Source of the DNA: Epichloe hybrida
Taxonomy: Eukaryota > Ascomycota > Sordariomycetes > Hypocreales > Clavicipitaceae
NCBI GenBank assembly: GCA_019022495.1
Contig: JAFEKR010000034.1
Location: 186,001-250,000, forward strand
DNA length: 64,000 nucleotides
Direction: 5' to 3'
In this document: positions 31,851 to 45,191 of the stretch, piece by piece
How positions within the stretch are numbered: position 1 is the first letter of the stretch
How the letters are laid out: every line of letters begins with the position of its first letter
The notes under the pieces: model-generated
Told to the model about the DNA's origin: nothing
The model's input: only the letters and a program-made list of their open reading frames with translations
The model's database searches: none
Made by a program: the position numbers and the translations under genes

Positions 31851-33345
31851 TCAGCAATTTTTGTGTGAAGATGACTTTTTTTCAAAGCCCTTGAGTGAAT
31901 CCTTGCCCCCCTCATACTCGGAAACATCATACTCATCAGGATACTTGTCCAACATCTCACGAAGCTCCGTGATCTGCGCCTTCAGATCAGGCGTCAATTC
32001 CTCGTAGACATCTTCAAACATGGTACGCAAAGCAGGCCTCTTTTCCTTTTCGGCTTCGGAGAAACCTTTCAGGATCTCCTTCCGCAAGCTATCCCGAGCC
32101 TCCTTCTCCTTGGCCTCGTCCCAACAGCCCTTGGCTTCCATCCATTTCCTCAGTCGCGTGATCGGGTTGTCGCGTCTCTTCCAGTCCTCGACTTCGACGC
32201 GAGCGCGGTACGCGAACGAGTCGTCCGACGTGCTGTGATGTGAAACACGGTAGGTCATGCACTCAATAAGAATAGGCTTGCCGCCGTCTTGGAGAGCCAT
32301 GTCTCTTGCCTTCTTGACGGCCTCGCGGACGGCCCATATATCGTTGCCATCGATACGGATGGTGTCGATTCCGTAGCCTATACCTCGGCTGGCGATACCG
32401 TCACCGCGATACTGGTCTAGAGTCGGCGTGGAAATGGCGTATCCGTTGTTGCGACAGATGAAGATAACGGGACATGATCGCGTGGCAGCAATATTCATGG
32501 CAGCGTGGAAGTCTCCCTCGCTTGCCGCACCTTCGCCGAAGAAGCAGACAGCCACCTTGGCTTTGGAATTGGGGTCTTGGAGCTTCTGCAACTTGAGCGC
32601 GTACCCACAACCAGATGCTTGAGGAATTTGTGTTGCCAGCGGTGATGATACAGTGTGCTATATACGGCAAGAACGTGAGTTGTTCGGCATCGTAACGAGT
32701 GAGGACGCAAAGGAGATGACTCTCAGAGGGAGATGTAGAGTGCACGTCTTGGGATGTACTCACAATGTTCAGTCTCTTGCTACCGTAGTGAACAGGCATA
32801 TTCCTCCCCTTTCCAGGGTCATTCTTGTTGGCAAACAATTGCGACATGAACTCCTTGGTTGTCATGCCTCTCTCCTTGAAGAAGCCCTGCTCTCTGTACT
32901 GGCAATATACAGGATCCTCGGGGTCCAAAACACTCGAACTTCCTACACTGACAGCTTCCTCCCCCGCGCTAACCATGTAGAAACTCAGACGACCTTGCCG
33001 TTGGGCATCGAACATGATCAAGTCCATGACGGAAATATATAGCATATCTTTATATAGCTTGACGACGGTCTCGTCCGAGATGTCGGGGGTGAAAGACTGG
33101 TCCACCACGACGCCGTTCTGGTCCACGACCCGGTATGTCGGCAAGGCATTATATGATTCGGGATGCTCAAAGTTGAGTGAGCTTACAAAGGCACTTTTCA
33201 AAGCGCCCGGGAAGGAAACATGGTCGGAGTTGGGTCGCTGGGAAACACTGCTCGCGGCGCGTATGGGCGCAGCCAACTTTGGCGTCTTTGTGATTGAAGT
33301 GGTTGCCCTTCTCAGGGGGAGGCTTCGCAGGACTCGCGACTTCAT
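31851..33345 (-). CDS. BCKDHA: Branched-chain 2-oxoacid dehydrogenase E1 alpha subunit, mitochondrial
   Basis: Two exons (1: 32764-33345, 2: 31851-32657) give 462 residues. The first 45 are basic and Ser/Thr/Ala-rich, as in mitochondrial presequences. The catalytic core is clear: YREQGFFKERGMTTKEFM, the segment HTVSSPLATQIPQASGCGYA right after the intron, and the thiamine-diphosphate motif from GEGAASEGDFHAAMNIA to NNGYAIS. The phosphorylation-loop region YRVSHHSTSDDSFAYR separates this enzyme from pyruvate dehydrogenase E1 alpha, which has a different loop. The enzyme decarboxylates 2-oxo acids from Leu, Ile and Val in the matrix, and the histidine-rich loop is where a BCKDH kinase would act. 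The intron uses GTGAGT and a TATATAG acceptor. No anomalies. Confidence 0.93.
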
Positions 33346-34002
33346 GGCGGCTTGGTGCGGAAGAGCGCGTTTGGTCCGTATTATTCTTGAAGGGAAGATG
33401 AAAAGAAGGGAGCAGTGAACGCAGTGTTTCCCACCGAGGGAAAGGCAATGGCCATGGCTTTGTCGACGGCCTGCGACGGGGTGATGATGCTCTGAGCCGA
33501 CGAAACCCGCGCGACGGCACAGGCCAGCCTTGGCCTGGGTTTTCTAGGCCGAGCCAGCTCCATCAATCAGCCTAGCTTTTTATTATTATTATTATTACCA
33601 CCATTTTCACATTCACACAACGTCTTGTCCAGTCATGACGAGAACCGTGTTGATTCACAGCCAGTCGGCACTCTTGCACCGGCACCAGCTGGCGGGTTTC
33701 TACGCACCAGGCAGTTGCACAGGTTGTCAGTTCTATCTCGCCGTTCATAAACAATGGCAGCAAAAACGTGAATGCATGAACATCGAGAAATTGTCTCTCT
33801 GATCATATCGTGTCCCATCCAAATACTCGCAACTTCTCCCTGCTCCCCCTTCTGATCACCTCGCATCCGCTTCCACATCTACCAGACATCCATCGCCATC
33901 TACTTTTGCAGTCTGGTACCTCTTTTTGCATCCGTTCTGCAGGTACTCTCTCCACAAACACAGAACCCCGCCACAAGTGGTACTTCTGACCGGGCACGCG
34001 AG
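33346..34002. promoter_or_regulatory. Upstream region of the E1 alpha gene with a TTA microsatellite
   Basis: This 657-bp stretch lies between the E1 alpha start and the small membrane ORF. It contains six TTA/ATT units at about 33579-33597. No gene is supported. Confidence 0.4.
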
Positions 34003-34191
34003 ATGATATCTCTAGGGAGCAGCATAGCTCTCCTTGTTCTTGGAATAACTGCCTTTTGCGGCATCATCTACTGGATCCTCAAATTGGAGGTTGACAAATT
34101 TGTCCAGGCTTTGTTCGCATACCGACGCAAAGTGATCCAGGCACGAGAATCAGATAATCCTGACAACGCAACTCCGACAGAGTCTGCTTGA
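34003..34191 (+). CDS. Putative 62-residue single-pass membrane protein
   Basis: This short frame begins with ATG and codes one strong hydrophobic helix (SSIALLVLGITAFCGIIYWIL, about residues 6-26). An amphipathic basic stretch with FAYRRKVIQ follows, then a polar tail. The layout, a short N-terminus, one helix and a charged tail, is that of small organelle or ER membrane proteins. I do not recognise a family. Codon use is not odd, and the flanking DNA would suit a small transcript, but the frame is short enough to arise by chance. It lies between the E1 alpha promoter and COQ5, in the same direction as COQ5, and ends 362 bp before the COQ5 overlapping upstream ORF. Confidence 0.45.
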   Translation: MISLGSSIALLVLGITAFCGIIYWILKLEVDKFVQALFAYRRKVIQARESDNPDNATPTESA

Positions 34192-35649
<1,458 letters not shown>

Positions 35650-36292
35650 TGGCACAACAGCAGGGGATGGATATGTAGTACCGTCATTCGGGTTTGGAAT
35701 TGTATAGTAGCGTACTAAACCATGTCGCAAAGGCACAGCATGTCACAGAGCAAACACCAACCATCACATGATAAATCATGCTTTCTTTATCCATTTTTTT
35801 TTTCGACATTGCGCTTGCTTGCTTTTCCTCCTAGCTATCTACCACTTTGGCGAATGCCTTCACTTCTACATTCTCAACAATAATCAAACATCACTTGAGA
35901 ATTCTTCGTCATCAAGACACACGAAATTTGAACTCCAAACATATCAAACTGAAATAACAAAAAAAAAAAACGCAGAAACTAGGGGCCGATTCCGTGGTGG
36001 AAAAGACTCCCTGGCTGGCTTAATATTTCATTAAGTACAGATACACAGTAAAGCGGCCCAACCCAGGACCCTGAATAACACGGCGGCTCTTTTTTTCCCT
36101 TCTCTCCCTCTACCTTGCTCCAGAGTGCAGGGAAACAAATGTGACTAAAAGAAAAACTTCGACTGACCAAAGACCCAAGGCCCTGATTGCCGCTAGTGCT
36201 GCGGTGAAGCGGAGTGAGGCTGTTCGCTGGGTAAACGGGGCGATTCAACACTGGGTAACGAGGCGGTTCAACACAGCTAGCCCTGAATACTT
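35650..36292. other. Convergent intergenic region
   Basis: This 643-bp region lies between the COQ5 stop and the end of the DUF2433 gene. It carries T- and A-runs (35797-35806, 35959-35970) that suit 3' UTR and polyadenylation sequence. No gene is visible. Confidence 0.4.
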
Positions 36293-38488
36293 CTATTCGG
36301 CTGGCGTTGACGGGGTTGCCGCAGGAGATGAGGCACCAGCCTCTCCCTTGATGCCGCCACGACCGCGTCCACCTCGTCCGCGATCACCTCCGCGTCCGCT
36401 TCGTCCACCTCGTCCACCACGTCTGTTGCTCTCAGAGTCACTATTTCCTCCTGCACTTCGGTAGCCGCTGGCGGTGGCGCCACCTCGAGCATTACCACCC
36501 CAGGTACCGGCCCCTCCACGATTACTGAAAGGCTTGCCCTCGCGGTGTTGGAAAACCTTGACTAGAGGTCTGCTTCGATCCTCTTGGGTGCGTGTCTTGT
36601 TCTCTTCAGGTAGGCGGGAAAGAGCAGCGTCTCGGTCTTCCACTGTCTTGAACTGGACAACCTTGTTTTGGTTGCCCCATTTTTCAACTTTCACGATCTT
36701 GTTCTTGTCCGCCTCGTCAAATAAATCACGGCACTGTTCCTCGCTGCTGACGTTCATTACGAACAAGCCAACTATATCAGAAGCGGAAGTCTTGAGAGCT
36801 GGCGAGGAAGCAGGCTCTGGGCCATTTGCAGAGCCATTAGGAGCAGCCCCTGTCTTCTCATTATCTTTATTATTAGAGCCGGACTTAGCGGTCTGGCCAG
36901 GCTGAGGCGTTACCGGCTTAGCAGAGCCAGATGCTGGGGTGGTACCACTGGCAACCTTGGGCTGTTGAGTTGAGGGTGGCTGCCTGCTCACAAGCGCCGT
37001 GGGCTGTGTGGACGCAGTCGGGTGCACGGGAGTGCCTGACGCAGGGCCACTAGAGGCAGATGAAAGAGGAGCAGTGCTGGCAGTCACAGCAGGGGCCGAA
37101 CCTGGCTGCTGCTTGGAGCCACGGTGAGAGAAGTTGAACCCTTGAGCACGCATCTCAGTGCCAATACGTCCATCCTGAATCTCCAAGACGAGGTAGCCAA
37201 AGGCAGCATCTGCAAGGTTAAAGTTCCACATATTTTTAAAGGCACTTTCGTCGACCTGGCCCAAAGCAGCTTGCCCGGTAACCGGACCACCAAAGGGATT
37301 GCCACCAGCAGCGGTCGTGGGCATCTTGTCAACAATTTGCAAAGCATTTTTGAGGAGAGTCTGCTGAGCTTCGTTCTGTGCAATAGCTGGTTCAACCTCG
37401 CCTCTCACTGTCTCCCAGACATCGTTGAAAGAGGCCTTAGAAGCAGCCAGCTTGCCACGATAGTGGTCCAAAGTGGGGTTGACGCTAAATTCATTGTAAG
37501 AACTGCCATATCGGAAATGAAGACCGGCAGAAATGGAGAAGTCGGCCTTCAGGGCGACAGACAGCTGGTTCAAGATACCTTCTCTGGCAGGAGAAGCGTG
37601 GGTAATGAAGACTCGGGTTTCGGTGGGATCGTAGACACGGTGCGCGGTGTCCACCAACTCTCCCATCTGTAATAGCGTTGTCCACATAGTTCCCTGACCT
37701 CCGGCAATAGTAGTGCGACCCTCGCCATTGTCGAATAACTTATGCATTACCACTGCACCGCCAAGGCCCAACAGTCTGAGCTTTACCCCGCCGATTTCGA
37801 GCAGCATTGAGCGAGCTTCGTCGATAATGTGCAGGTTTGGCACCCTGTACTCAGAGGATCGGAATTTTTCCAAAACACGAACATCTTCACAAGCACCCCA
37901 GACAGTGTAAACTGGAACATCCAGTTTCACTTCACCGCTGAGCAGTAGGGGGAGCTCGGAAAGCGGCAGGTCGCTGGCTGGGAATCGGGTCTTAACAGGT
38001 CCGTTACCCCCTTGTTGGATAGCTTTCTTGACGGGGTCGGGAATCAGGGGAGAATATTGGGCGACATGCTTAAGGGTCTTCTCCGCAATTCTATCCAGCG
38101 ACGTATCGTCGTAGAAGCCGAAGTCGCCGGTGTGAATGATATGGTCGGCGCGAGCTTGCTTGGCAAGCTCGTTGAGTGATCTTAGGTTTCCTGTTGGCAC
38201 CAGACAGGTCAGTGTTTTGACTTCTTCATTTGTTTTCCTCATCAAATCCTGTTCACCGATCGTACCTCGGACATCTGCAATGCATAGAACTCGAATAGGG
38301 CCAGTCTGAATAACTCGTCCCTGGTTCGGTAAAAGCGGTGCGGCGCCAGTGGGCAAGGCAGTGCCACCGTTTTGGAGATAACCTTGGTTACTGTAAGGTC
38401 GTGGCTGACACGGGTTAGTTAATCTTCGAGAAGAGGCCGCCTCCAACCACGATAAACTGCCTCTCTCGGTTGCGGCGCGACCGTCCAT
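36293..38488 (-). CDS. DUF2433-type metallophosphoesterase-like protein with C-terminal RGG tail
   Basis: This single-exon gene encodes 731 residues. Residues about 60-400 form a calcineurin-like phosphoesterase fold of the fungal DUF2433 type, with VLCIADVRGTIG, IIHTGDFGFYDD, VYTVWGACEDVRVLEK and ETRVFITHASPAREGI in the expected order. Several canonical metal ligands are changed. The first motif is D-x-R rather than D-x-H, and the GNHE motif reads GACED. Enzyme activity is therefore uncertain. A Pro/Ser-rich linker follows. Next comes a small RRM-like segment (IVGLFVMNVSSEEQCRDLF to VVQFKTVEDRDAALS) and an Arg/Gly-rich tail, GGRGGRSGRGGDRGRGG, typical of RNA binding. The start is ATG 38488, the first in-frame ATG. 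A CTAAC-like motif and CAG near 38410 look like an intron end, but no donor gives an open frame. Confidence 0.82.
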   Translation of the reverse strand: MDGRAATERGSLSWLEAASSRRLTNPCQPRPYSNQGYLQNGGTALPTGAAPLLPNQGRVIQTGPIRVLCIADVRGTIGEQDLMRKTNEEVKTLTCLVPTGNLRSLNELAKQARADHIIHTGDFGFYDDTSLDRIAEKTLKHVAQYSPLIPDPVKKAIQQGGNGPVKTRFPASDLPLSELPLLLSGEVKLDVPVYTVWGACEDVRVLEKFRSSEYRVPNLHIIDEARSMLLEIGGVKLRLLGLGGAVVMHKLFDNGEGRTTIAGGQGTMWTTLLQMGELVDTAHRVYDPTETRVFITHASPAREGILNQLSVALKADFSISAGLHFRYGSSYNEFSVNPTLDHYRGKLAASKASFNDVWETVRGEVEPAIAQNEAQQTLLKNALQIVDKMPTTAAGGNPFGGPVTGQAALGQVDESAFKNMWNFNLADAAFGYLVLEIQDGRIGTEMRAQGFNFSHRGSKQQPGSAPAVTASTAPLSSASSGPASGTPVHPTASTQPTALVSRQPPSTQQPKVASGTTPASGSAKPVTPQPGQTAKSGSNNKDNEKTGAAPNGSANGPEPASSPALKTSASDIVGLFVMNVSSEEQCRDLFDEADKNKIVKVEKWGNQNKVVQFKTVEDRDAALSRLPEENKTRTQEDRSRPLVKVFQHREGKPFSNRGGAGTWGGNARGGATASGYRSAGGNSDSESNRRGGRGGRSGRGGDRGRGGRGRGGIKGEAGASSPAATPSTPAE

Positions 38489-40260
38489 GATGTAGAGTGC
38501 AGTGACGAGGGTGGCGGTGATGCTTTTGCGATGCGCAGCTGGGACCTGGCTTGGTGTTGGGGACACTTGGGAAAGGGGAGAGGGGGCGTTGTAGAGGGGA
38601 GGGTGAAGGCAGTAGAGGAGCTGTACTGGCTCATTCGAAAGTGTCAAGTAAGTGAATTGCCAGCTTCCGCCAGCTGCCAGCTGCTGGCCGGATGCGCAAT
38701 AATTGGCGGTGCGCCGGGAGGGAAGGAGCAAACAGGATATGTTTGGGACAAGCAACTCACAGCAGCCATTCTATCTGTATGTCAAACGCGCTCCGGACCA
38801 GGTAGACTATTGAAGAGCTCGAAGGGGGATGATATGTGGATGGAAAGAAAGATGTTGAGAGTGAGTTCGGTTCGGAGTATGATTGAATGGGTATCTAGAG
38901 GATGGGCGACGATGGGATGATGAACCGCAGTCGAAGGAGGCGTGGTTTTCACAGCTCTAAACAAGCAAGGCTAGAGATAATTTTCCCAGAGTCGACACTA
39001 ACAAGAGCGAGCAATCTGCCAGCCAGTGCCAGCACGCGGGAAGCGGGGCTTGACCCCTTGTGGACTAGAGGATATCGTGTGCTGGGTGATTCGCTGCTCC
39101 TTGTCCTCTTTAACCTCCTCAAGAGCAAACATGAATCACCAACCAGGCACGGAGTAATAGTTCAGCACCGAGTACTTAACACGCAGCAACTGCCTAAAAT
39201 AGAAGAGGTATTACTATATATTTTCTTGTTTGAACAGTTATATCTTAGTAGGTTAGAGTAGTACGGAGTAAATACATAGCACTAAGCTAGGCGGCTAGCT
39301 ATAATAGATACCAGTTCCATTTTGGGCCTAATTACTGCTGCGTATTTAAAAATCTATTGCTACGTGTTTAAGATGAGCTACAGAATCACAAGTCTTCATG
39401 TCTGTGAGCGTTTGTCAGCCACAAAACAACATATAAAAGACTTAAGGGTTGTGGCGCTCACAGGTGAGCAGTGTTGCTCGTTGAGACTGTATTATTAGCA
39501 GAGAGGAAAGCTTAATAACTTTGATTAAAAGTTTATTGGGCAAGTTGGCAATTAGAACGTAGGTGCTGCTCGTGTGCCTTTTGCGGGCGCTGAGCACGTG
39601 ACACACCCGGGTCACCATCCTCCCCTGACCTCTGACGGCACTGGCTATCGGTCAACACTGGGGCACTTTCAAGTCCGGTGTGGTGGTGGTGGTGGTGACA
39701 ACAGTCTACTTGCTCCGTACTAGTACCGAGGTGTGATCCACAATAATAAACCGACTCTCTTTCTCATCGCAGCATCGTAGCCTTTCAGGCTTATTACACC
39801 GTCCGCATCGTGACAGACACCCACTTACCTTGATAATTTAAGTATCCACCTCTCGCACCGAGCCACCTGCAGGTGATCCGTCCCTGTGGTGTATTTGGCC
39901 TCACCCGGGCAACTCTATTGTGTTCCCAGACCGGCCTCCTGATCGTCAACCCCCCCGCCGCCGGCAATAACCTCCCTCGCCCGCGATTCGAGAAACGACG
40001 AGTCCCGCCTCGAGACTTGTAATCCCCCATGCGACAATAAATCTGACTGATAGCAAGGCTTGGGCTCAGGAGGCGTTCTATTCGCCGCCCTGTTGTCGGC
40101 AAGTCGACTTGGCAACCGTTGCGAGTCTAGCATCGCTCAGTTGTCTGCTGGTTCATGATAGAACTGTTTGCCTTAAAGAGTCTGGCCGTTCAATTTGGCA
40201 GCTGAGGAGGGTCTAGAGGCATCTGAGGGACTTCCTTTACAAGTCTTTAATTTGCACTTG
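38489..40260. promoter_or_regulatory. Divergent upstream region, DUF2433 gene / ZDS1
   Basis: This 1.77-kb region separates two divergent starts. It contains an AT-rich patch (about 39150-39560) with TATATA-type stretches that could be an old, decayed repeat, and a GGT microsatellite (about 39680-39697). No reading frame in it resembles a family. The long distance suits the large promoters often found before regulators such as Zds1. Confidence 0.4.
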
Positions 40261-43230
40261 ATGATGGTGAGTGAATCATGTCTAGCAGAACTTATCTACC
40301 GCCGAAGTGGACCAATCGCTGGCTCCCAGCCATCTACATCTAGGGCTCAATTACTCACAAGTGCTTGCTCCATAGACCTCTTCTCGATCCCGCGACGAAG
40401 CCGCGGGTACTTTTAGCAGCCGACGCGGCCATACTAGTCAACTTTCCATCTCGGATCCGAGCCATCATGTCACGGAGGCCATAGGAACACTGTACGGTGA
40501 TGAAGAGGATTCCGGATCTGAGGTTGGTGGCCGCCCTCTAAGTTTCATTGACGGCTCCTCATATCATGAGCAAATACAACGGCCGTCTCAAACTGAAACG
40601 CAAAATCACTCCGACTCACGATCCCGTCAATACCAAACGTCAGATTATGATCCTCGCAGACACTTGACCCGCTCAATTTCGGATGAGCCTTATGGCTCAC
40701 ATGGTTCCTCTCAAGAGCACGGGGCTCCCCTTAAAAAGTCACAAACTCTACATATACCGTTGCCTAATCGCCGAAGTAGTAGACATTATGAAGCACCAAA
40801 TTCGCCAGTGTCACCTACATTGTCTCTGCGGGACGTTCAAGCTGACGCATCCGTTTCTCAATTTCCTCTCACTAATATCGATAACCCAAATGATATCGCT
40901 CAAGAACTAAGTAATCTTCAGGCTCTGCGGCGCATGTCCATGGACGTTGGTAATAGTATCGATCCTGATATGCCACCCATGGGATTATCTGCTATGCCAG
41001 TAATAGCACCCACAGGAGATGATGACGAAAACGACCCTTCGAGGCTTCTCTGGGTCCCGGCGAGGGTTCACCCTGAGCTAGCTCCCAGCGAGTTCAGATC
41101 ATTTTTGGAAAATCGAGTACAATCGATTAGGCGGAGGTCCGGGGAATCGTGTCTGTCCCCGGACAACGACTCGAAACGGGGTGACTCGGACTCGCTGTGC
41201 CGGAGAAAATCCATGCTCAGCCGACAGATAGATAATTCTTTCGGACAGGGTGCTGTTGGCTACGTCGATGGTGCTGAACGACTGGAACGTAAACGGTCAA
41301 ATAGCGGGAGTCAAAGCCCTGAACTGAGTCTTGATGACTTGGTAAGGGACCCTGCCCGAGCTGTTCAAAAGTTCGCTCAAGAATCTCAGGGTGGTTTCAT
41401 CGGAGAAGAAGGCAGCCCCGACGACATACCAATACTTCCAATGGCACCTGGTATGGGATTGAGGAGATCCACGAGGACAACATATCGGAAGGGAGGCAGC
41501 ATACGTTCTGGTAATAGGGTTCCATTCTCCAAACGCATGGCACAGCGCCAGCAAGAAGGAGACGCATGTGACATCCATGCTGCGTCACATACAGAAGTGC
41601 CGAAAGGATTTTCACCGAACAGGGCACAATCGGAGCCGATTGCAGAGAACTATTCACGTCCAACACGATCCGTAAGAAGGCAGCATAATTTTGCGCAGGA
41701 TGACACAGCATTACCAGCTGGCACAGAAGGTACATCATTGGACGAAAGAGCCATCACATCACCACCTATGCAAGAACAACTTAGCATCCGAACGAAGCCT
41801 CAATCTTCAACCTTACCAAGCTCGGAGTCCATCCCGCAGGACGATGAACATGGTCGTCAGAATGACCAGTTTCCCAGAAAATTCCCTCAAAGATCATCTT
41901 CACAGAATACTGGCTCGGCACACCAAGACACCTCATCTCAGAAGTGTGAGGTTGTAGTCGAAGAGTCTTCTGTTCCTCAACCCAGCAGACATTCAGTCCC
42001 TGCCCCCAACAATTATCCTGTTCACAAACAAAGCGCGCAAGTTCAGTACTCACCAAGATCACCACCAAGTCAACAACAGTCTTATGGCGATAACTTTGGG
42101 TCATCATCTTCTCTCCTGAGTGGAGACGCATCTCGGACGGATAATCTGACTGTAATTCCCACTTTCAATCAGGTCGATAAGAAGCCTGAAAAGAAGTCAA
42201 AGAAGGACAAAGATGACGACTCCGCAAGCACATCTAGCAAGTCGGGAGGAGCATGGAAGTGGCTCAAAAGTGTGACGGATGACAAAGACAAGAAGAAGGA
42301 GGAAAGCAAACGAGCCAAAGCCAAGGCTTCGGTGGAGAAGGCCTCCGATAACGCTAGGCTGGACGTCATTCAGAGCTCCATTGAAAAAACAACAGCCAGA
42401 GGGCGTGAAAGCCTTGTTCTAGACAGGGACAATGTCGACAGCAAGTTACTGGAAGAGAGGAAAAAGGAAAGCCGTCGCAAGAGTGATTCCAGGAAAGATA
42501 AGGATGGCAGCATCTTCTCATCCATATTTGGAGGAAGCAAGCGAAAGGAGGAGAAGGAAAGGGCGACAAAGAAGACCCAGCATCTCCAAGTTCCCGAGGA
42601 GCCGGTCTATAAACATTTACATCCGGATGTGGATTATAACTGGACACGATTCCCACTCTTGGAAGAGAGGGCTATTTATCGGATGGCTCACATCAAGTTG
42701 GCCAATCCTCGTCGACCACTTCTCAGCCAAGTCTTGCTCAGTAATTTCATGTACAGCTACTTGGCAATTGTTCAGGCCATGCATCCTCAAATGAATGTGC
42801 CAACGTCGCCACAACAAAAAAGATTAGAAGAAGAGGCTCGACGAAGGCGGCAGGAACAAGAATACGCATCTCGGCAACAAGTGGACAACGACGATTCTGA
42901 AAATAGTCTGGAACAGTATAATTTTGACTATCATCGGGTGAGTAGTGATCCATACATCTGCATTGTGGGATCAAGATATACATACGTCAATAGACTGCAT
43001 TGAACTGACAATTACTGTAGGCTGCTGTTCAATTTGCCGAATCTGGTTCCGAGAATCAAGTTGACTATGTTGACGAGGCTCAGATCTACGAGGACGAGCA
43101 CGGAAATGACGATGCCGAAGGCTATGACTACGACAATCAAGAAGGTTACGGTCACAGCGTGAAGGACTACTACCAGTATCAGAACAACGACTCAGACCAT
43201 CGTCAGCATGGGGGTGATGGCTTGTGGTAA
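40261..43230 (+). CDS. ZDS1: Zds1/Zds2-family regulator of PP2A-Cdc55
   Basis: The model is join(40261..40266,40376..42937,43021..43230), 925 residues. The N-terminal region SSRRGHTSQLSISDPSHHV followed by TEAIGTLYGDEE is coded just after a CATAG acceptor. The only phase-compatible upstream start I find is the 6-nt ATGATG followed by GTGAGT, so the first exon is tentative. The WVPARVHPELAPSEFRSFL block (near residue 225) and the C-terminal Zds domain identify the family. That domain spans VDYNWTRFPLLEERAIYRM, HIKLANPRRPLLSQV and LLSNFMYSYLAIVQ. A lysine-rich stretch (about 590-700) precedes it. Zds proteins bind the B55 subunit of PP2A and act in mitotic timing and polarity. The last exon codes a Tyr/Asp-rich tail. 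Confidence 0.87.
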
Positions 43231-44194
43231 AGGGTGTCCATAACCCCGGAAAATTCCTTTATCAACAATATTTACGTTTCTCTTTCTTATAAGAGGACTT
43301 CGTATAATCTCGTCTCCCCATCATTCTGGCGACGCGAATACAACGACCAGAAACCTTGGGTTGCTCAATGAGCAGTGCGGCGGCTGTATATCAAAGCATA
43401 TTTTTTAGCATTCGGCGGAGTTTAATGTTTTGGGCGGTCGGCTTGACCAGCTGTTCAGTGGCGATATCTCATCACTGTCTGAGGCAGAGGATATGATGCT
43501 CTGCATAGCACTTTGGGTTTATACATAGATCACACAGTATTGGCAAGGACCATATGGCGCGGCGCATACGAGTCCAACAAATCTTTCATTAGTTTCCGCC
43601 TTTTTTTTTTGAAAGCACGCACAAATTATAAGTGATAGCACGATCATAGTGCGAATGTACACACTTGACCATTCTCCAAAATCGCTCATCGCTTTTCTTT
43701 TCTTTTTCTGTAATTGGTGAACAATCGGATAGTACGAGATTGGCCACAACCCTACAACTCGAACATTTGCCTTCAGCCATCCATGTTTTTTGTAACGGAC
43801 GGGATGAGCGTTTGAAAGGTGGTGTACGTAATGAAGAGTACAGACTGATGCAGGATATGTCATCAAATACACACAAAGGTAAAGATCCGACCTTTTCTTT
43901 AAAGTTGATAAAGGTTGTCATATTTTCGTGTTTCTGGGTTTGTGCATACCTAAAAAGGTACTTCCTAACCGACTGGGGATACAGAACGCGAGGAGATGGA
44001 GTGATATACTGTAGGAAGCTGGAGATGCCCCGAATATGATATTTGTTCGTAAAGTAAATCGTGTTGTTGAGTCACGAAAAAGGCAAACTCGTCGTAATTG
44101 CAAATTCTTATCTTCTTGACAAAGAGAAATCATATACAGTACAGAGTCTTTTCCCTAAGCTTTCCCGTGGCCGTAGAATGGATATCCATTACAT
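43231..44194. other. Convergent intergenic region
   Basis: This 964-bp region lies between the ends of ZDS1 and the complex I 30-kDa gene. It has T-runs at about 43601-43610 and 43693-43706 and no supportable coding sequence. Confidence 0.4.
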
Positions 44195-45191
44195 CTACTT
44201 CTTAGGCTCCTCCTCCTCCTCTGGCTTCGGTGTAGGAAGCTTAAAAGTATCTGGTCTGCGGTCTTCGCCAGGTCCAACCATTTCCCAAGCACTCGAACCG
44301 CCCTCGAAATTACGGAAAGCCTGTGTGAGCTCAAGCGGTTCCGTGACAATGCGCTTCTTCTCCTCATCGTAACGAATCTCGGTATAACCCGTCAAGGGGA
44401 AGTCCTTGCGGAGAGGGTGGCCCTCAAACCCATAATCTGTCATGAGACGTCGCAGGTCGGGGTGTCCTGCGAAAAAGACGCCGAATAGATCGTAGACTTC
44501 GCGCTCGTACCAATTTGCACCGTCATAGAGGGGAGTGACGCTGGGCACGGGGGAGGCTTCATCGGCGTAAGTCTTGACACGGATGCGGGAGTTGTGTCTG
44601 ACGGAGAGGAGATTGTAGACAATTTCGAAGCGCTTGTCGCGGGTTGGGAAATCGCATGCGGTGACGGTGCTCATTTGAGTGAATTCGGCAGAGGTGTTAT
44701 CTGAGAAAGAACAAATGTTCCTGGTCAGTAAAGAGGTCGCGAATTCGAAATGAGATGGAAACGCATGGAACGGCGCCAGAATCGATGGCTCAATCCCGGT
44801 CGATGGGAGAGTAGTTGGAGAAGAGAGTCAGCCACATACACTTCAGGAAGGTAAAGACAGGAATGACTCCTGAAGGTGAAATGTAGATGGTGAGCTCGTC
44901 CTTCCAGACAGAGAACTGCTGAATATACTTTGGCAAGCAGCCCATCAACCAAGCTCCGTATTTGTGCATGTTATCCGCCTTGCTTTGATACTTGTCCGCC
45001 GGATTGACGAGAGGAGCCTTGAGGACTCCAATGTGATCTCGGGGCGCCAATCGCATGTTTTTGGCTTCCTTGGGCATATTGACGAGCTGAGCAGCCGACA
45101 CAGAAAAGGCGCGAACTGCCTCGTCATTGAGAGCAGCTGAGGGCCGCAGCACCGAGGCCAGTGTCCGGCTTCGAGACAATTTAGTCGCCAT
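44195..45191 (-). CDS. NDUFS3: NADH:ubiquinone oxidoreductase 30-kDa iron-sulfur-arm subunit (complex I)
   Basis: Two exons (1: 44840-45191, 2: 44195-44700) give 285 residues. A mitochondrial-type presequence rich in Arg, Ser and Ala leads into [20 protein letters not shown]. After the intron come the family core segments [33 protein letters not shown] and [20 protein letters not shown]. The signature [21 protein letters not shown] precedes [13 protein letters not shown]. The subunit forms part of the quinone-binding module of complex I. The intron is bounded by GTATGT and TCTCAG and joins Lys-Tyr-Asn in phase. The C-terminus ends in a Glu/Lys-rich tail. The Met at 45191 starts the presequence; the open frame upstream of it lacks family resemblance. 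It is divergent to NOT4. Confidence 0.94.

Noticed and set aside
38400..38440. Intron near the start of the DUF2433 gene, suggested by CTAAC followed by CAG
   Set aside because: Every donor candidate I tried puts a TAA in frame just after the acceptor, while the unspliced frame is open.
39794..40133. Arg/Gly-rich minus-strand frame upstream of ZDS1
   Set aside because: It is short, has no recognisable domain or splice structure, and lies in the probable ZDS1 leader.
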